DNA of 60,591 bases, taken from assembly GCA_947260025.1 (NCBI GenBank), contig CAMYON010000004.1, positions 1 through 60,591 of the forward strand, read 5' to 3'. Positions within the stretch are counted from its first letter, which is position 1, and each line of letters starts with the position of its first letter. The notes below the pieces were generated by a model. The model ran no database searches, was not told the origin of the DNA, and worked only from the letters and a program-made list of their open reading frames with translations. Of this stretch, positions 9,058 to 16,352 are shown one piece after another. The stretch comes from an uncultured Gammaproteobacteria bacterium. Lineage in GTDB: Bacteria > Pseudomonadota > Gammaproteobacteria > GCA-001735895. A program made the position numbers and the translations under genes.

Positions 9058-10158
9058 ATGAAAGAATCACTGCTGAACAAGCTGGAAGCGTTGTGCGCCC
9101 GGCACGAGGAAATTGCCGGACTGCTGGCCGATATCGAAGTGATCAACGATCAGCATCGATTTCGCAACCTGTCGATGGAATACGCTCAACTCGAGGACGT
9201 GGTGAAGAATTTCACCGAGTTCCAGGATGCGCAACAGGCGCTCGAATCCGCACGCGAAATGCTGGACGAAGACGACGCCGAGATGCGCGAGCTGGCACAG
9301 GAAGAAATTACCGAAAATAGCGAGAAGATCGAAACCCTCGAAATCGATCTGCAGAAGCTACTGTTGCCGAAAGACCCTAACGACAGCGCCAACGTGTTCC
9401 TGGAAATTCGCGCCGGCACCGGCGGCGACGAGGCGGCGATCTTCGCCGGCGACCTGTTTCGTATGTATAGCCGCTTCGCCGAATCGAAGAAATGGCAGCT
9501 CGAGGTACTGAACAGTAGCGAGGGCGAACACGGCGGTTACAAGGAAATCATCGCGCGTATTGTCGGCAACGGAGCTTACTCGCAGCTGAAGTTCGAATCC
9601 GGTGCGCACCGCGTGCAGCGCGTGCCCGAAACCGAGTCGCAGGGTCGGGTTCACACCTCGGCCTCCACCGTGGCGATCATTCCGGAAAGCGATGAAATTC
9701 AGATGATAGAAATTAACCCGGCCGATTTGCGTATCGACACCTTTCGCGCCTCCGGCGCCGGCGGTCAGCATGTCAACAAGACCGACTCCGCGATACGCCT
9801 GACGCATCTGCCCACCGGTACCGTGGTGGAATGCCAGGACGAGCGCTCGCAGCACAAGAACAAGGCGCGCGCGATGTCGCTGCTGCAGGCGCGGATTTAC
9901 GACGCCGAGAAACAGAAACATGAAGCGGAGCAGGCCGCCGAGCGCAAGTCGCTGGTGGGCGGCGGGGATCGTTCGGAACGTATCCGTACCTACAACTTCC
10001 CGCAGGGGCGGATAACGGATCACCGTATCAATCTAACCCTGTATAAACTCGACGAAATCATGCAGGGCAATCTCGCGCAGGTGGTCGATCCGCTGCTGCA
10101 AGAGTACCAGGCGGAGCAACTCGCCAGCCTGAGCGACGACGATCGAGGTTTGAATTAA
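9058..10158 (+). CDS. prfA: Peptide chain release factor 1
   Basis: The 366-residue factor terminates translation at UAA and UAG. The GGQ motif needed for peptidyl-tRNA hydrolysis lies in [19 protein letters not shown] at about residues 230-250. The class motif for RF1 codon recognition lies upstream in the domain containing [20 protein letters not shown]. The glutamine of GGQ is the target of PrmC methylation, and prmC is encoded 1.2 kb downstream instead of directly after. Confidence 0.97.
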   Translation: MKESLLNKLEALCARHEEIAGLLADIEVINDQHRFRNLSMEYAQLEDVVKNFTEFQDAQQALESAREMLDEDDAEMRELAQEEITENSEKIETLEIDLQKLLLPKDPNDSANVFLEIRAGTGGDEAAIFAGDLFRMYSRFAESKKWQLEVLNSSEGEHGGYKEIIARIVGNGAYSQLKFESGAHRVQRVPETESQGRVHTSASTVAIIPESDEIQMIEINPADLRIDTFRASGAGGQHVNKTDSAIRLTHLPTGTVVECQDERSQHKNKARAMSLLQARIYDAEKQKHEAEQAAERKSLVGGGDRSERIRTYNFPQGRITDHRINLTLYKLDEIMQGNLAQVVDPLLQEYQAEQLASLSDDDRGLN

Positions 10159-10267
10159 GCAGGCCAGCCGCTGGTGCTGGTTTGGACAGCAGCGGTCACC
10201 ATGCGGGTCTCTGCCGCATGAGCTTTCACCATGCCGCGAGGCTTCACGCTGTCGCCCTCGAGTCTTG

Positions 10268-10744
10268 TCATTTACGCACAATCTTTAGCTTGTCTTCGCC
10301 CCGCAGAACTGACTTGTCATAGGTTTCGGCTTTGAGCCGGATGGTGTAAACGCCCTCGTCGACTCTAAAACCCGTGGTACGCACATCACACAGTAAATCG
10401 ACGTGGCCGTCGGCGTTGAGATCCGTCTGACGACACAGGCTTTTATCGGATTTTCCCACCAGCATTACGCCCACGCCCTCGAGCCTGATCGTGCGCGGAT
10501 TGATCGCATTGACATCGAGTCCGGCCGAACCCATTATCGCCAGCGGAATAACGCGGCCCGACCTGGTAGTCAGGATGTTTTCCTCGCTGTCGGGCATGAT
10601 ATCGATCTGCATCGACGCCGACGCATCCCCTCCAAAAAGCCCGCTCGCCTGCGCCACCTCCACGCCCGGGACCGCGCCCAGACCAGGCATGCAATAACAG
10701 GCAGCCAGAAAACTAATCAATTTGACCCGAAAATGAATGTTCAT
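10268..10744 (-). CDS. Secreted protein with a IDI..GS-type repeat domain
   Basis: About 158 residues from the Met at 10744; the frame stays open upstream to a TTG at 10786, so the start is uncertain. A signal peptide (VKLISFLAACYCMPGLGAVPG) is followed by QIDIMPDSEENILTTRSGRV, VIPLAIMGSAGLDVNAINP and DLNADGHVDLLCDV. This resembles the domain with pattern IDIKPGS...G.IPVAIL...FD...IDP...DVNGDG..DL found in many secreted bacterial proteins. The DLNADGHVD loop has the spacing of a calcium-binding EF-hand/dockerin loop. Function is unknown. It is oriented against and between prfA and prmC, which are usually adjacent. Confidence 0.7.
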   Translation of the reverse strand: MNIHFRVKLISFLAACYCMPGLGAVPGVEVAQASGLFGGDASASMQIDIMPDSEENILTTRSGRVIPLAIMGSAGLDVNAINPRTIRLEGVGVMLVGKSDKSLCRQTDLNADGHVDLLCDVRTTGFRVDEGVYTIRLKAETYDKSVLRGEDKLKIVRK

Positions 10745-11023
10745 GACGCTACGATACTTAACCATCGCCTGGTGATATCTTGACAACTCCCTTAACTATG
10801 GACTCCGGCACGGATCTCAACGATCCGATCGCCCGCCAGCAGCATGGTAGCACTAATCGAACAGCTTGCGCCCACTATCCAGCAGTGTGCACAGAAATCT
10901 CATGTCGATGCGTGACGACCAGCCCCCCCCCTTGGCGGTCTCTACAATAAATCAGGCGAGTTTTTCTGGGCACTTTCAGCGCCCACTGCATAAAACCATC
11001 TACGAGTAAGTTCTGCGCTCACC

Positions 11024-11072
11024 AGCGTCGCAAGAACAAGGCGAAAATTTATCGAATAGCGCGAGCAAATGC
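11024..11072 (+). repeat. Left half-copy of the palindromic repeat family
   Basis: The stretch CAGCGTCGCAAGAACAAGG and then GCGCGAGCAAATGCGAGC aligns with the left arm and apex of the full copies starting at 11103, 12454 and 15928, with an intervening AAAATTT block in the right place. The right arm is not recognisable. It lies 30 bp upstream of the full copy. Confidence 0.6.
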
Positions 11073-11102
11073 GAGCATTACCAAAACGATTTGTTCTGAA
11101 GG

Positions 11103-11230
11103 TTTCTGGCGTCGCGAGGGAATCAAGTGCAAGGCAAACTATGCACAATAGCGCGAGCAATACGTGCAAGTATGCGAGCGTTTTGTGCAAAATTTTAACG
11201 CCGCAATTGATTTCCTCGCGACGTCAGAAA
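11103..11230. repeat. Palindromic repeat, copy 1 (128 bp)
   Basis: The outer arms are inverted repeats: TTTCTGGCGTCGCGAGG then AATCAA on the left, and TTGATTTCCTCGCGACG then TCAGAAA on the right. The central part GCGCGAGCA-ATAC-GTGCAA-GTAT-GCGAGCG is shared with copies 2 and 3. At the apex ATAC pairs with GTAT, where copies 2 and 3 have GTAC with GTAC, a compensatory change. Confidence 0.85.
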
Positions 11231-11350
11231 AAGAGAGGCCGTCCCTGGCCACGTGATATCATCAATAGTTCGGGGGAGGAGGTATTGATGCACACAGTAG
11301 TAATATATAGGTGATTACCCCAATTTCCATAGTGAAACAGTTCATAGTGC

Positions 11351-12202
11351 ATGAGTGAACAAATCGACAATGCAATCCGCTGGGCCACAAAGCAGCTCGA
11401 ACCCTGTAGTGAAAGCCCGCGACTCGACGCTGAATTATTACTCGCCCATTGCCTCGATAAACCCCGCAGTCACCTTTACGCCTGGCCGCAGCAGATGCTC
11501 GGCGAAACCTGCTGGCAACGCTTCCAGACGCTGGTGCAAAAGCGCCTGTTGCCGACACCGATTGCCTACCTGCTGGGGCGGCGCGAATTCTTTTCGATGG
11601 AGTATGCAACAACGCCTGCAGCCCTGGTACCCAGGCCCGAAACCGAGTTGCTGGTGGAGCTTGCCCTGCGCGAGATCCCGGAAGATCGGGCGCTGCGCAT
11701 ATGCGATCTGGGCACCGGCACCGGAATCATCGCCATTACCATCAAAAAGCAGCGCCCGCTGACAAGCGTCTGGGCCACCGACGTCGATCCGGCCTGCCTG
11801 GCGCTCGCGCGCGACAATGCGCTGCGTCACCAGGTCGAGATCGAATTCATCGAATCCGACTGGTACCAAAACCTGCCGGACACGCTCCGCTTCGACCTGA
11901 TCGTCTCCAATCCACCATACGTCGCCGCCGACCACCCTTTTCTCGCACAAGGCGATCTGCCGGCGGAACCGGCTATCGCGCTAAGCCCCGGAGCAAGCGG
12001 ACTCGAGGCGCTCGAGGTGATTATCGACCGGGCGCGTGATTATCTCGAGCCGGGCGGCATATTGATCGTGGAACATGGCTACGACCAGGAGGCCGCAGTA
12101 GCCGCGCTGCTCCGCAGCTGCGGATTCGAAAAAATCCGCTGCGAATCGGACCTCAACGACCTGCCGCGCACCAGCATTGCCCGACTACCCAAAGCCCGCT
12201 AG
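11351..12202 (+). CDS. prmC: Release factor N5-glutamine methyltransferase
   Basis: The 283-residue SAM-dependent enzyme methylates the GGQ glutamine of RF1 and RF2. The N-terminal helical domain (PRLDAELLLAHCL) is followed by the Rossmann SAM motif ICDLGTGTGIIAI at about residues 118-130 and the catalytic NPPY in IVSNPPYVAADHPF at about residues 183-196. It is normally the gene directly after prfA; here an inserted gene and repeats intervene, so it probably has its own promoter. Confidence 0.96.
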   Translation: MSEQIDNAIRWATKQLEPCSESPRLDAELLLAHCLDKPRSHLYAWPQQMLGETCWQRFQTLVQKRLLPTPIAYLLGRREFFSMEYATTPAALVPRPETELLVELALREIPEDRALRICDLGTGTGIIAITIKKQRPLTSVWATDVDPACLALARDNALRHQVEIEFIESDWYQNLPDTLRFDLIVSNPPYVAADHPFLAQGDLPAEPAIALSPGASGLEALEVIIDRARDYLEPGGILIVEHGYDQEAAVAALLRSCGFEKIRCESDLNDLPRTSIARLPKAR

Positions 12203-12255
12203 CCTACAAATTCCCCTGGCTTGCCCGCCGCGCACTACCCGCTTCGTCCAGGAGA

Positions 12256-12339
12256 TTAGGGAACCAGAGACTCCCAGTCCTCAGGCTTGAGCCGATACGA
12301 GTAATTTTTGAGCTGTTTTTGGTCGTCAGCAAGCTCATG
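12256..12339 (-). pseudogene. Possible C-terminal gene remnant
   Basis: One minus-strand frame, bounded upstream by an in-frame TAG, reads HELADDQKQLKNYSYRLKPE and then DWESLVP before TAA. The peptide looks like a genuine soluble-protein tail but has no start codon or upstream domain. The parent gene is not recognised. The rest of the 416-bp prmC to 12620 interval holds only the second repeat copy. Confidence 0.3.
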
Positions 12340-12453
12340 CTACCTGCGTCCCCAGTACTGCAGGAAGTCGCATCTGAATATACGCATGCTCGAGCATCGC
12401 GAGAGCAAAACAAGAATCATCTTCGATTAACACGATACCCTGTTCTTCGGGAG

Positions 12454-12581
12454 TTTCTGGCGTCGCGAGCGCCGCGAGTGCAAGGCGGAATTTTGTGCGA
12501 AAGCGCGAGCAGTACAAACCGGTACGCGAGCGTCTCGCACAAAATTCCAACGCCGCTATCGCGGCGCGCAGCAGCCAGAAA
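12454..12581. repeat. Palindromic repeat, copy 2 (128 bp)
   Basis: Exactly the same length as copy 1. The outer arms TTTCTGGC and GCCAGAAA are inverted, followed inward by GCGCCGCGA against TCGCGGCGCGC. The inner stem pairs GGAATTTTGTGCGA with TCTCGCACAAAATTCC. The apex is GTAC-AAACCG-GTAC. The element lies 39 bp upstream of the small HMA-like gene. Confidence 0.88.
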
Positions 12582-12619
12582 CATTTGAAAATGGTGCGGG
12601 GTGGGCGTAGGCTTTCAAC

Positions 12620-13003
12620 ATGGAAGACGCCGACCAATATCGTTGTCGCCACATCTATCTCAAGCAGGGTGATGACCCAAAGTTACAGGCCCATGCCGCC
12701 TGCGATGCGCTTGCTAACCTTGAAGGCATTCTGCTCGCCGCACCGCATAGCGAACATAGCGTTCATATCATTTATTCACTCAACACGTTATCGTTCGAAC
12801 TTGTCATTGAACTGCTAGTGGAACTGAATTTCGAGATGGATAATTCCTTCCTGATGTCGTTACGCAATACGATTTATTGCTACCTGGAAGACACGGCGCG
12901 CGACAAGATGCAAATCGAAGCGCCTGAAGATCAGCACAACGACAACGAGAGTGCTGAAATCCCGCACCCGGATAACGATCAATACTGGGAAGACTACCAC
13001 TAG
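12620..13003 (+). CDS. Small HMA-fold-like protein coupled to a FetB-type permease
   Basis: The 127-residue protein has no close family that I recognise. Residues 10-75 follow the beta-alpha-beta-beta-alpha-beta pattern of heavy-metal-associated (HMA) domains: RHIYLKQG, the helix LQAHAACDALANLEGI, SVHIIYSLN, the helix ELVIELLVELNFEMD. The CxxC metal site is missing (Cys remains only singly). The C-terminal 40 residues are acidic and His-containing (DQHNDNESAEIPHPDNDQYW). Its TAG stop is directly followed by the ATG of the permease gene, so translation is coupled. An adaptor or metal-sensing role for the permease is inference. Confidence 0.7.
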   Translation: MEDADQYRCRHIYLKQGDDPKLQAHAACDALANLEGILLAAPHSEHSVHIIYSLNTLSFELVIELLVELNFEMDNSFLMSLRNTIYCYLEDTARDKMQIEAPEDQHNDNESAEIPHPDNDQYWEDYH

Positions 13004-13726
13004 ATGTATGCAATAACGCTGGTCGATATTGCGGTTGCATTCATACCCGTGCTCGCAACCCTGGTCATTATATTTTACTGGTCCAGCAGCATCAGAAACG
13101 CCAGCTTCGCGATCTTGCGCATGCTGATTCAGCTAATGCTGATCGGTTATGCCCTCGAGTTCATTTTTAACGCCAACAACCCGTGGATTATTCTCGCGGT
13201 ACTAAGCTTCATGCTGACCGCGGCCAGCTGGATTGCGCTCGGCGCAGTGCCGGTCGAACGCTCTACCCTGCTGGCTTATAGCCTGATCGCGATTGCTGGC
13301 GGAGGCATCATTAACCTGGTGCTGATTACCCAGGCGGTACTGCACGTTACCCCCTGGTATCAACCGGCGGTGATGATTCCACTCGCCGGAATGATATTTT
13401 CGAACTCGATGAACAGCGTCAGTCTCGCCGGCGAGCGCCTGTACAGTGAACTCAGCCACCATAACGACTATGCACGCGCCCGCAATACCGCTTTCCAGGC
13501 AGCCATGATTCCGATTACCAACTCACTGTTTGCAGTCGGCCTGGTATCGCTACCCGGGATGATGACCGGCCAGATCCTGGCCGGCACTTCTCCCCTGATC
13601 GCCGCGCGTTACCAGATCATCGTCATGTGCATGATTTTCAGCTCTGCCGGGATATCGACCGCCATATTTCTGTGGTTGATTCATGGCCGTAGCATGCGGC
13701 AGGCCGCGAGTAGCGATGCTGAATGA
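13004..13726 (+). CDS. fetB: UPF0014/FetB-type iron export ABC permease
   Basis: The 240-residue protein has about seven hydrophobic segments and the family stretch VMIPLAGMIFSNSMNSVSLAGERL, here broken as VMIPLAGMIFSNSMN and SVSLAGERLYSEL. MTGQILAGTSPLIAARYQI follows, which is typical of FetB/YbbM. In other bacteria FetB works with the ATPase FetA (YbbL) in iron export and peroxide resistance. No ATPase gene is next to it here; the partner would have to be encoded elsewhere. The gene overlaps the next one by four bases. Confidence 0.88.
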   Translation: MYAITLVDIAVAFIPVLATLVIIFYWSSSIRNASFAILRMLIQLMLIGYALEFIFNANNPWIILAVLSFMLTAASWIALGAVPVERSTLLAYSLIAIAGGGIINLVLITQAVLHVTPWYQPAVMIPLAGMIFSNSMNSVSLAGERLYSELSHHNDYARARNTAFQAAMIPITNSLFAVGLVSLPGMMTGQILAGTSPLIAARYQIIVMCMIFSSAGISTAIFLWLIHGRSMRQAASSDAE

Positions 13727-14712
13727 TGTGGCTCGTACTCGCCATAATCGCCGTAATACCGCTCGCCGTACTGATTTACCTGGCTACCCTGGACGGCCGT
13801 TTTCGCATCCGGCGCAGTCTCGAAATCTCGGCACCTGGGAAAACCGTGTTCGCCGCGGTAGTCGATTTGAAATCCTGGCCGCAATGGAGCCCGTGGTTGA
13901 TTCACGAAACGGATACCCGAATTAGCTACAGCGATGATTATCAGAACGAGGGCGGGGCTTATAGCTGGGATGGCAAGCTGGTTGGTGCCGGCACGGTGAC
14001 TCATCTGGGCTTCAACCCGCATCGCAGAATTGATCAGCAAATAAGCTTTTCACGGCCGTTTAAATCGATTAGCCAGATATCGTGGGAATTCGAGGAGCGC
14101 GGCGATGTCACGCTGGTAACCTGGGAAATGAGCGGTCGTCTGCCGTTTCTGTTTCGCTTTATGGCGAGGCGTATGGAGCCGATGATCGGGCGCGACTTCG
14201 AACTTGGGCTTGCCCTGCTCAATGGTTATCTCGACAGCGCCGCCCCGCATCCGTCGATCACCTTTGTCGGTGCCCAGGAGCTGGAAGATTTCAGCTACTG
14301 GGCGATTCCCTGTAACGGGAATTTGCGCCAACTCGAAGCCACGCGCCAGGCAAATATAGAAACGCTGACCGCTGCGGCCGCGGGTAAAACCGGGCTGGCT
14401 TTAACCCTTTACCAGCAGTTCGATCCGCAGGCATCGCACTACCGGGCCGAAATAGCGATACCGGTAACCGACAACACGCCCCCCTCCAACTACACGCGGC
14501 GTGAATTCAAAGGCGGGCGTTATTACCACATGACACTGGGTGGTGACCACAAGTTCCTGCCGTTGGGCTGGTACGCGCTATATTGCCACTGCCGCATGCG
14601 CCGGGTGAAGCTGGACAAAGCGCGGCCGGCGCTCGAAATTTACCACGACAATCCCGCCGAAACTACCGATAGCAACCAGGTCACGACCGCGCTCTATCTG
14701 CCGATCAGGTAG
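13723..14712 (+). CDS. SRPBCC/polyketide-cyclase-like protein with C-terminal GyrI-like domain
   Basis: The 329-residue protein starts with one membrane segment (WLVLAIIAVIPLAVLIYLA). A SRPBCC-like domain follows at about residues 30-175, with the typical FAAVVDLKSWPQWSPW. The C-terminal half (about 185-329) resembles the GyrI/AraC effector-binding fold, with EFKGGRYYHMTLGG and GWYALYCHCRM near the end. The role is unknown; small-molecule binding at the membrane is plausible. The start overlaps the permease stop (ATGATG), so it is in the same operon. Confidence 0.78.
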   Translation: MMWLVLAIIAVIPLAVLIYLATLDGRFRIRRSLEISAPGKTVFAAVVDLKSWPQWSPWLIHETDTRISYSDDYQNEGGAYSWDGKLVGAGTVTHLGFNPHRRIDQQISFSRPFKSISQISWEFEERGDVTLVTWEMSGRLPFLFRFMARRMEPMIGRDFELGLALLNGYLDSAAPHPSITFVGAQELEDFSYWAIPCNGNLRQLEATRQANIETLTAAAAGKTGLALTLYQQFDPQASHYRAEIAIPVTDNTPPSNYTRREFKGGRYYHMTLGGDHKFLPLGWYALYCHCRMRRVKLDKARPALEIYHDNPAETTDSNQVTTALYLPIR

Positions 14713-14774
14713 CAACGCCAGCGCCATTCCTGGTTTGGCTTATCCCCGGTTGCGGCGAATGACGGCTGGATTTA

Positions 14775-15740
14775 TCAGGCTAATACGATGCGGCCAGCAA
14801 CCCTGCGGTCCTTCAGCATCTGCAGCGCGGCCGGTAGTTCGGTAAACGGTCGGGTATGGCTGATCCGCGGCTGAATCTGCCCCGATGCCAGTAGCTCGGT
14901 TAGTCGTGGCCACTGGCCTGAGATAATCTCGGGTTTCCTGACGCAGGTAAGACCGAAAGAAGAGCCAACAATACTCTGGTGCCTGAGGAGCAGTTGGTTC
15001 AGGCGTAGCGAGGGTATTTTGCCGGAGGCGAATCCAAGCACAATGACCCGGCCCGCATAATTCAGTACCTGCAGCGACTCTTCGAAAAAGCCGCCACCGA
15101 TCGGATCGATAATTACGTCGATGCCATCGGCAACCACTGCCTGGATATCCTTATGCAGGATCCGCGAACGCGAAGAAACAATATGATCGGCGCCACAGGC
15201 CAGCGCAACTTTTTCCTTGGTGCTGTCGCCGACGCAGGCCACCACCACGGCTCCTCGCTGCTTGGCGAGTTCCACGCAGGCGGTACCGACGGCACCCGCC
15301 GCACCCCCGACCAGCACCACTTCGCCAGCCGATAATTGCGCGCGCTCCAGCGCGAGTTCCGCCGAGCCGTAGGAAACCGGGAACGCGGCGGCATCAGCGG
15401 CCGGAATCGATTCCGGGATAGCAACAACCTGGGCTACGGGTGCGACAACCTTGTCTGCGTACCCACCGTGTTTCACGTAGGCGGCCACCTTTTCACCGAC
15501 CTTGAACGACTCCACGCCTGAACCCAGGCGGGTAACTCTACCGGCAACCTCCATCCCGGGCACAAACGGGAGCTCAGGACGCACCTGGTAGCGACCCGAG
15601 ATCAATAACAAATCCGCGAAATTAACGCCGCAGGCCTTGACCATGATTTCAACCTCACCATCGTCAGGCTCGGGATTGGGCATATTGCCCAGTTCCAGCT
15701 GGTGGGGTCCACCCCATGTCATGCATTTCCAGGCGCGCAT
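14775..15740 (-). CDS. Zinc-free MDR-family NADPH:quinone oxidoreductase
   Basis: The 321-residue protein belongs to the medium-chain dehydrogenase/reductase family. The N-terminal GroES-like half contains PEPDDGEVEIMVKACGVNFAD split over its strands, together with LPFVPGMEVAGRV. The Rossmann motif VLVGGAAGAVGTACVELAKQ lies at about residue 145, followed by IDPIGGGFFEESL. Cysteine ligands of the zinc enzymes are absent, fitting the quinone reductase/acyl-CoA reductase branch. The gene stands alone with its promoter end facing the repeat-rich interval. Confidence 0.88.
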   Translation of the reverse strand: MRAWKCMTWGGPHQLELGNMPNPEPDDGEVEIMVKACGVNFADLLLISGRYQVRPELPFVPGMEVAGRVTRLGSGVESFKVGEKVAAYVKHGGYADKVVAPVAQVVAIPESIPAADAAAFPVSYGSAELALERAQLSAGEVVLVGGAAGAVGTACVELAKQRGAVVVACVGDSTKEKVALACGADHIVSSRSRILHKDIQAVVADGIDVIIDPIGGGFFEESLQVLNYAGRVIVLGFASGKIPSLRLNQLLLRHQSIVGSSFGLTCVRKPEIISGQWPRLTELLASGQIQPRISHTRPFTELPAALQMLKDRRVAGRIVLA

Positions 15741-15806
15741 CTCTCCTCCCGGATGTAATGCTAACCGCCGATAGCGGTTTCAGCTGGTCAGTCTTTACAA
15801 AACGGA

Positions 15807-15827
15807 ACCCGCGGTCAAGCCGCGGGT
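15807..15827. other. GC-rich hairpin upstream of the quinone reductase gene
   Basis: ACCCGCGG-TCAAG-CCGCGGGT is a perfect eight-pair stem with a five-base loop. The minus strand continues TCCGTTTTG, so it could act as a weak terminator for transcripts coming from the AT-rich region, or as an operator for the quinone reductase gene 67 bp away. Confidence 0.45.
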
Positions 15828-15838
15828 CGACCTATTTT

Positions 15839-15877
15839 CACGCAAAAGCCCAACGCGGCCATTGCAAGCGCAGCAGT
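15839..15877 (-). repeat. Right half-copy of the palindromic repeat family
   Basis: Compared with 16019-16057 in copy 3, only about two of 38 bases differ over CGCAAAAGCCCAACGCGG and the following ATTGCAAGCGCAGCAGT. The sequence beyond the shared part differs (GTCGTCGACG in place of TCAGCGGGC), so the boundary of the shared core is sharp. Confidence 0.75.
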
Positions 15878-15927
15878 GTCGTCGACGAAAAGCGCCGGTT
15901 CGCGATACCCTTTCCGAGGTGGCAGGC

Positions 15928-16072
15928 TTTTTTGCCCGCTGAGCGTCGCGAGCGCCGCAAGAGCAAGGCGGGGTTTTGCGCGATGGCGCGAGCAGTACAG
16001 ACCGGTACGCGAGCGTCTCGCGCAAAAGCCCAACGCGGCTATTGCAAGCGCAGCAGTTCAGCGGGCAAAAAA
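15928..16072. repeat. Palindromic repeat, copy 3 (145 bp)
   Basis: The outer arms are a perfect 15-bp inverted repeat, TTTTTTGCCCGCTGA and TCAGCGGGCAAAAAA, not present in copies 1 or 2. Inside, GCGTCGCGAGCGCCGCAAG, the GGTTTTGCGCG/CGCGCAAAAGCC stem and the apex GTAC-AGACCG-GTAC match the other copies. The right arm runs into the A-tract of the terminator at 16067. Confidence 0.88.
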
Positions 16073-16096
16073 AAAGGCCGGCTTGAGAGCCGGCCT
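16067..16096 (-). terminator. Strong intrinsic terminator
   Basis: On the minus strand AGGCCGGCT-CTCA-AGCCGGCCT makes a perfect nine-pair stem with a four-base loop, followed by nine T. It is about 255 bp past the stop of the 16353 dehydrogenase gene, so it ends either a long 3' UTR or a separate short transcript. Confidence 0.85.
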
Positions 16097-16283
16097 AAGT
16101 CGTAATCGACAATTATAACCAAAGGAGGACATCGTGAGAGAGGTTAGATGTTCTTAACCCTTAACACAGTTCTATATATAGGACAAGTTTCACGAAAAAC
16201 CAGTAAAATTTCGATAAACGGTATAAAAAACAGTGTATATGGACGCGTTATTTGATCTTTTTTGTTATTTATACTCTATAAAC
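16067..16283 (-). ncRNA. Candidate small RNA with an anti-Shine-Dalgarno segment
   Basis: A possible promoter on the minus strand has TTGAAG (16314-16319), an 18-bp spacer and TATAAA (16290-16295). That would start a transcript near 16283 and end it at the strong terminator, about 215 nt. The -10 end overlaps a 12-bp perfect palindrome AAACAATTGTTT (16280-16291), which could be an operator. The transcript would contain CCTCCTTT (16121-16128), complementary to ribosome-binding sites. No minus-strand reading frame of note is present. All of this is inferred from motifs; a 3' UTR of the neighbouring gene is the alternative. Confidence 0.35.
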
Positions 16284-16352
16284 AATTGTTTTATAACAAT
16301 ATTTTACTTGATACTTCAAAAAATCAGATTTTCAAAAAAATATCGAAATTTC

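Larger units (their letters stand above)
10787..11350. other. Gene-free interval between the secreted-protein gene and prmC
   Basis: No convincing coding sequence is present in 564 bp. It holds a left half-copy and one full copy of a long imperfect palindrome (listed separately), an eight-C run at about 10923-10930, and a short AT-rich leader before prmC. Translated shadows of the repeat give Arg/Ser/Ala-rich peptides that I do not accept as genes. Confidence 0.7.
15741..16352. other. Repeat-rich and AT-rich gene-free interval
   Basis: 612 bp without an acceptable gene. The first half contains a GC-rich hairpin (15807-15827), a half-repeat and repeat copy 3. The second half (16100-16350) is sharply AT-rich compared with everything around it. 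It contains a strong terminator, a candidate minus-strand promoter and a 12-bp palindrome, each described separately. Confidence 0.75.

Noticed and set aside
10920..10931. Run of eight C bases as a possible phase-variation tract
   Set aside because: It lies in non-coding sequence away from any promoter or reading frame that I can identify.
12319..12652. Short frames over repeat copy 2 with CARRSRTGLYCSRFR-like peptides
   Set aside because: The same peptide appears from copy 3 (15795-16033); it is the translation of the palindromic repeat, not a protein family.
11024..16072. CRISPR array
   Set aside because: Repeats are few, long, palindromic and irregularly spaced, with no spacers or cas genes.
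15928..16096. Reading the outer arms of repeat copy 3 as a bidirectional terminator
   Set aside because: The T-run precedes and the A-run follows the stem on both strands, opposite to what intrinsic termination needs. The true terminator is the separate hairpin at 16067-16096.
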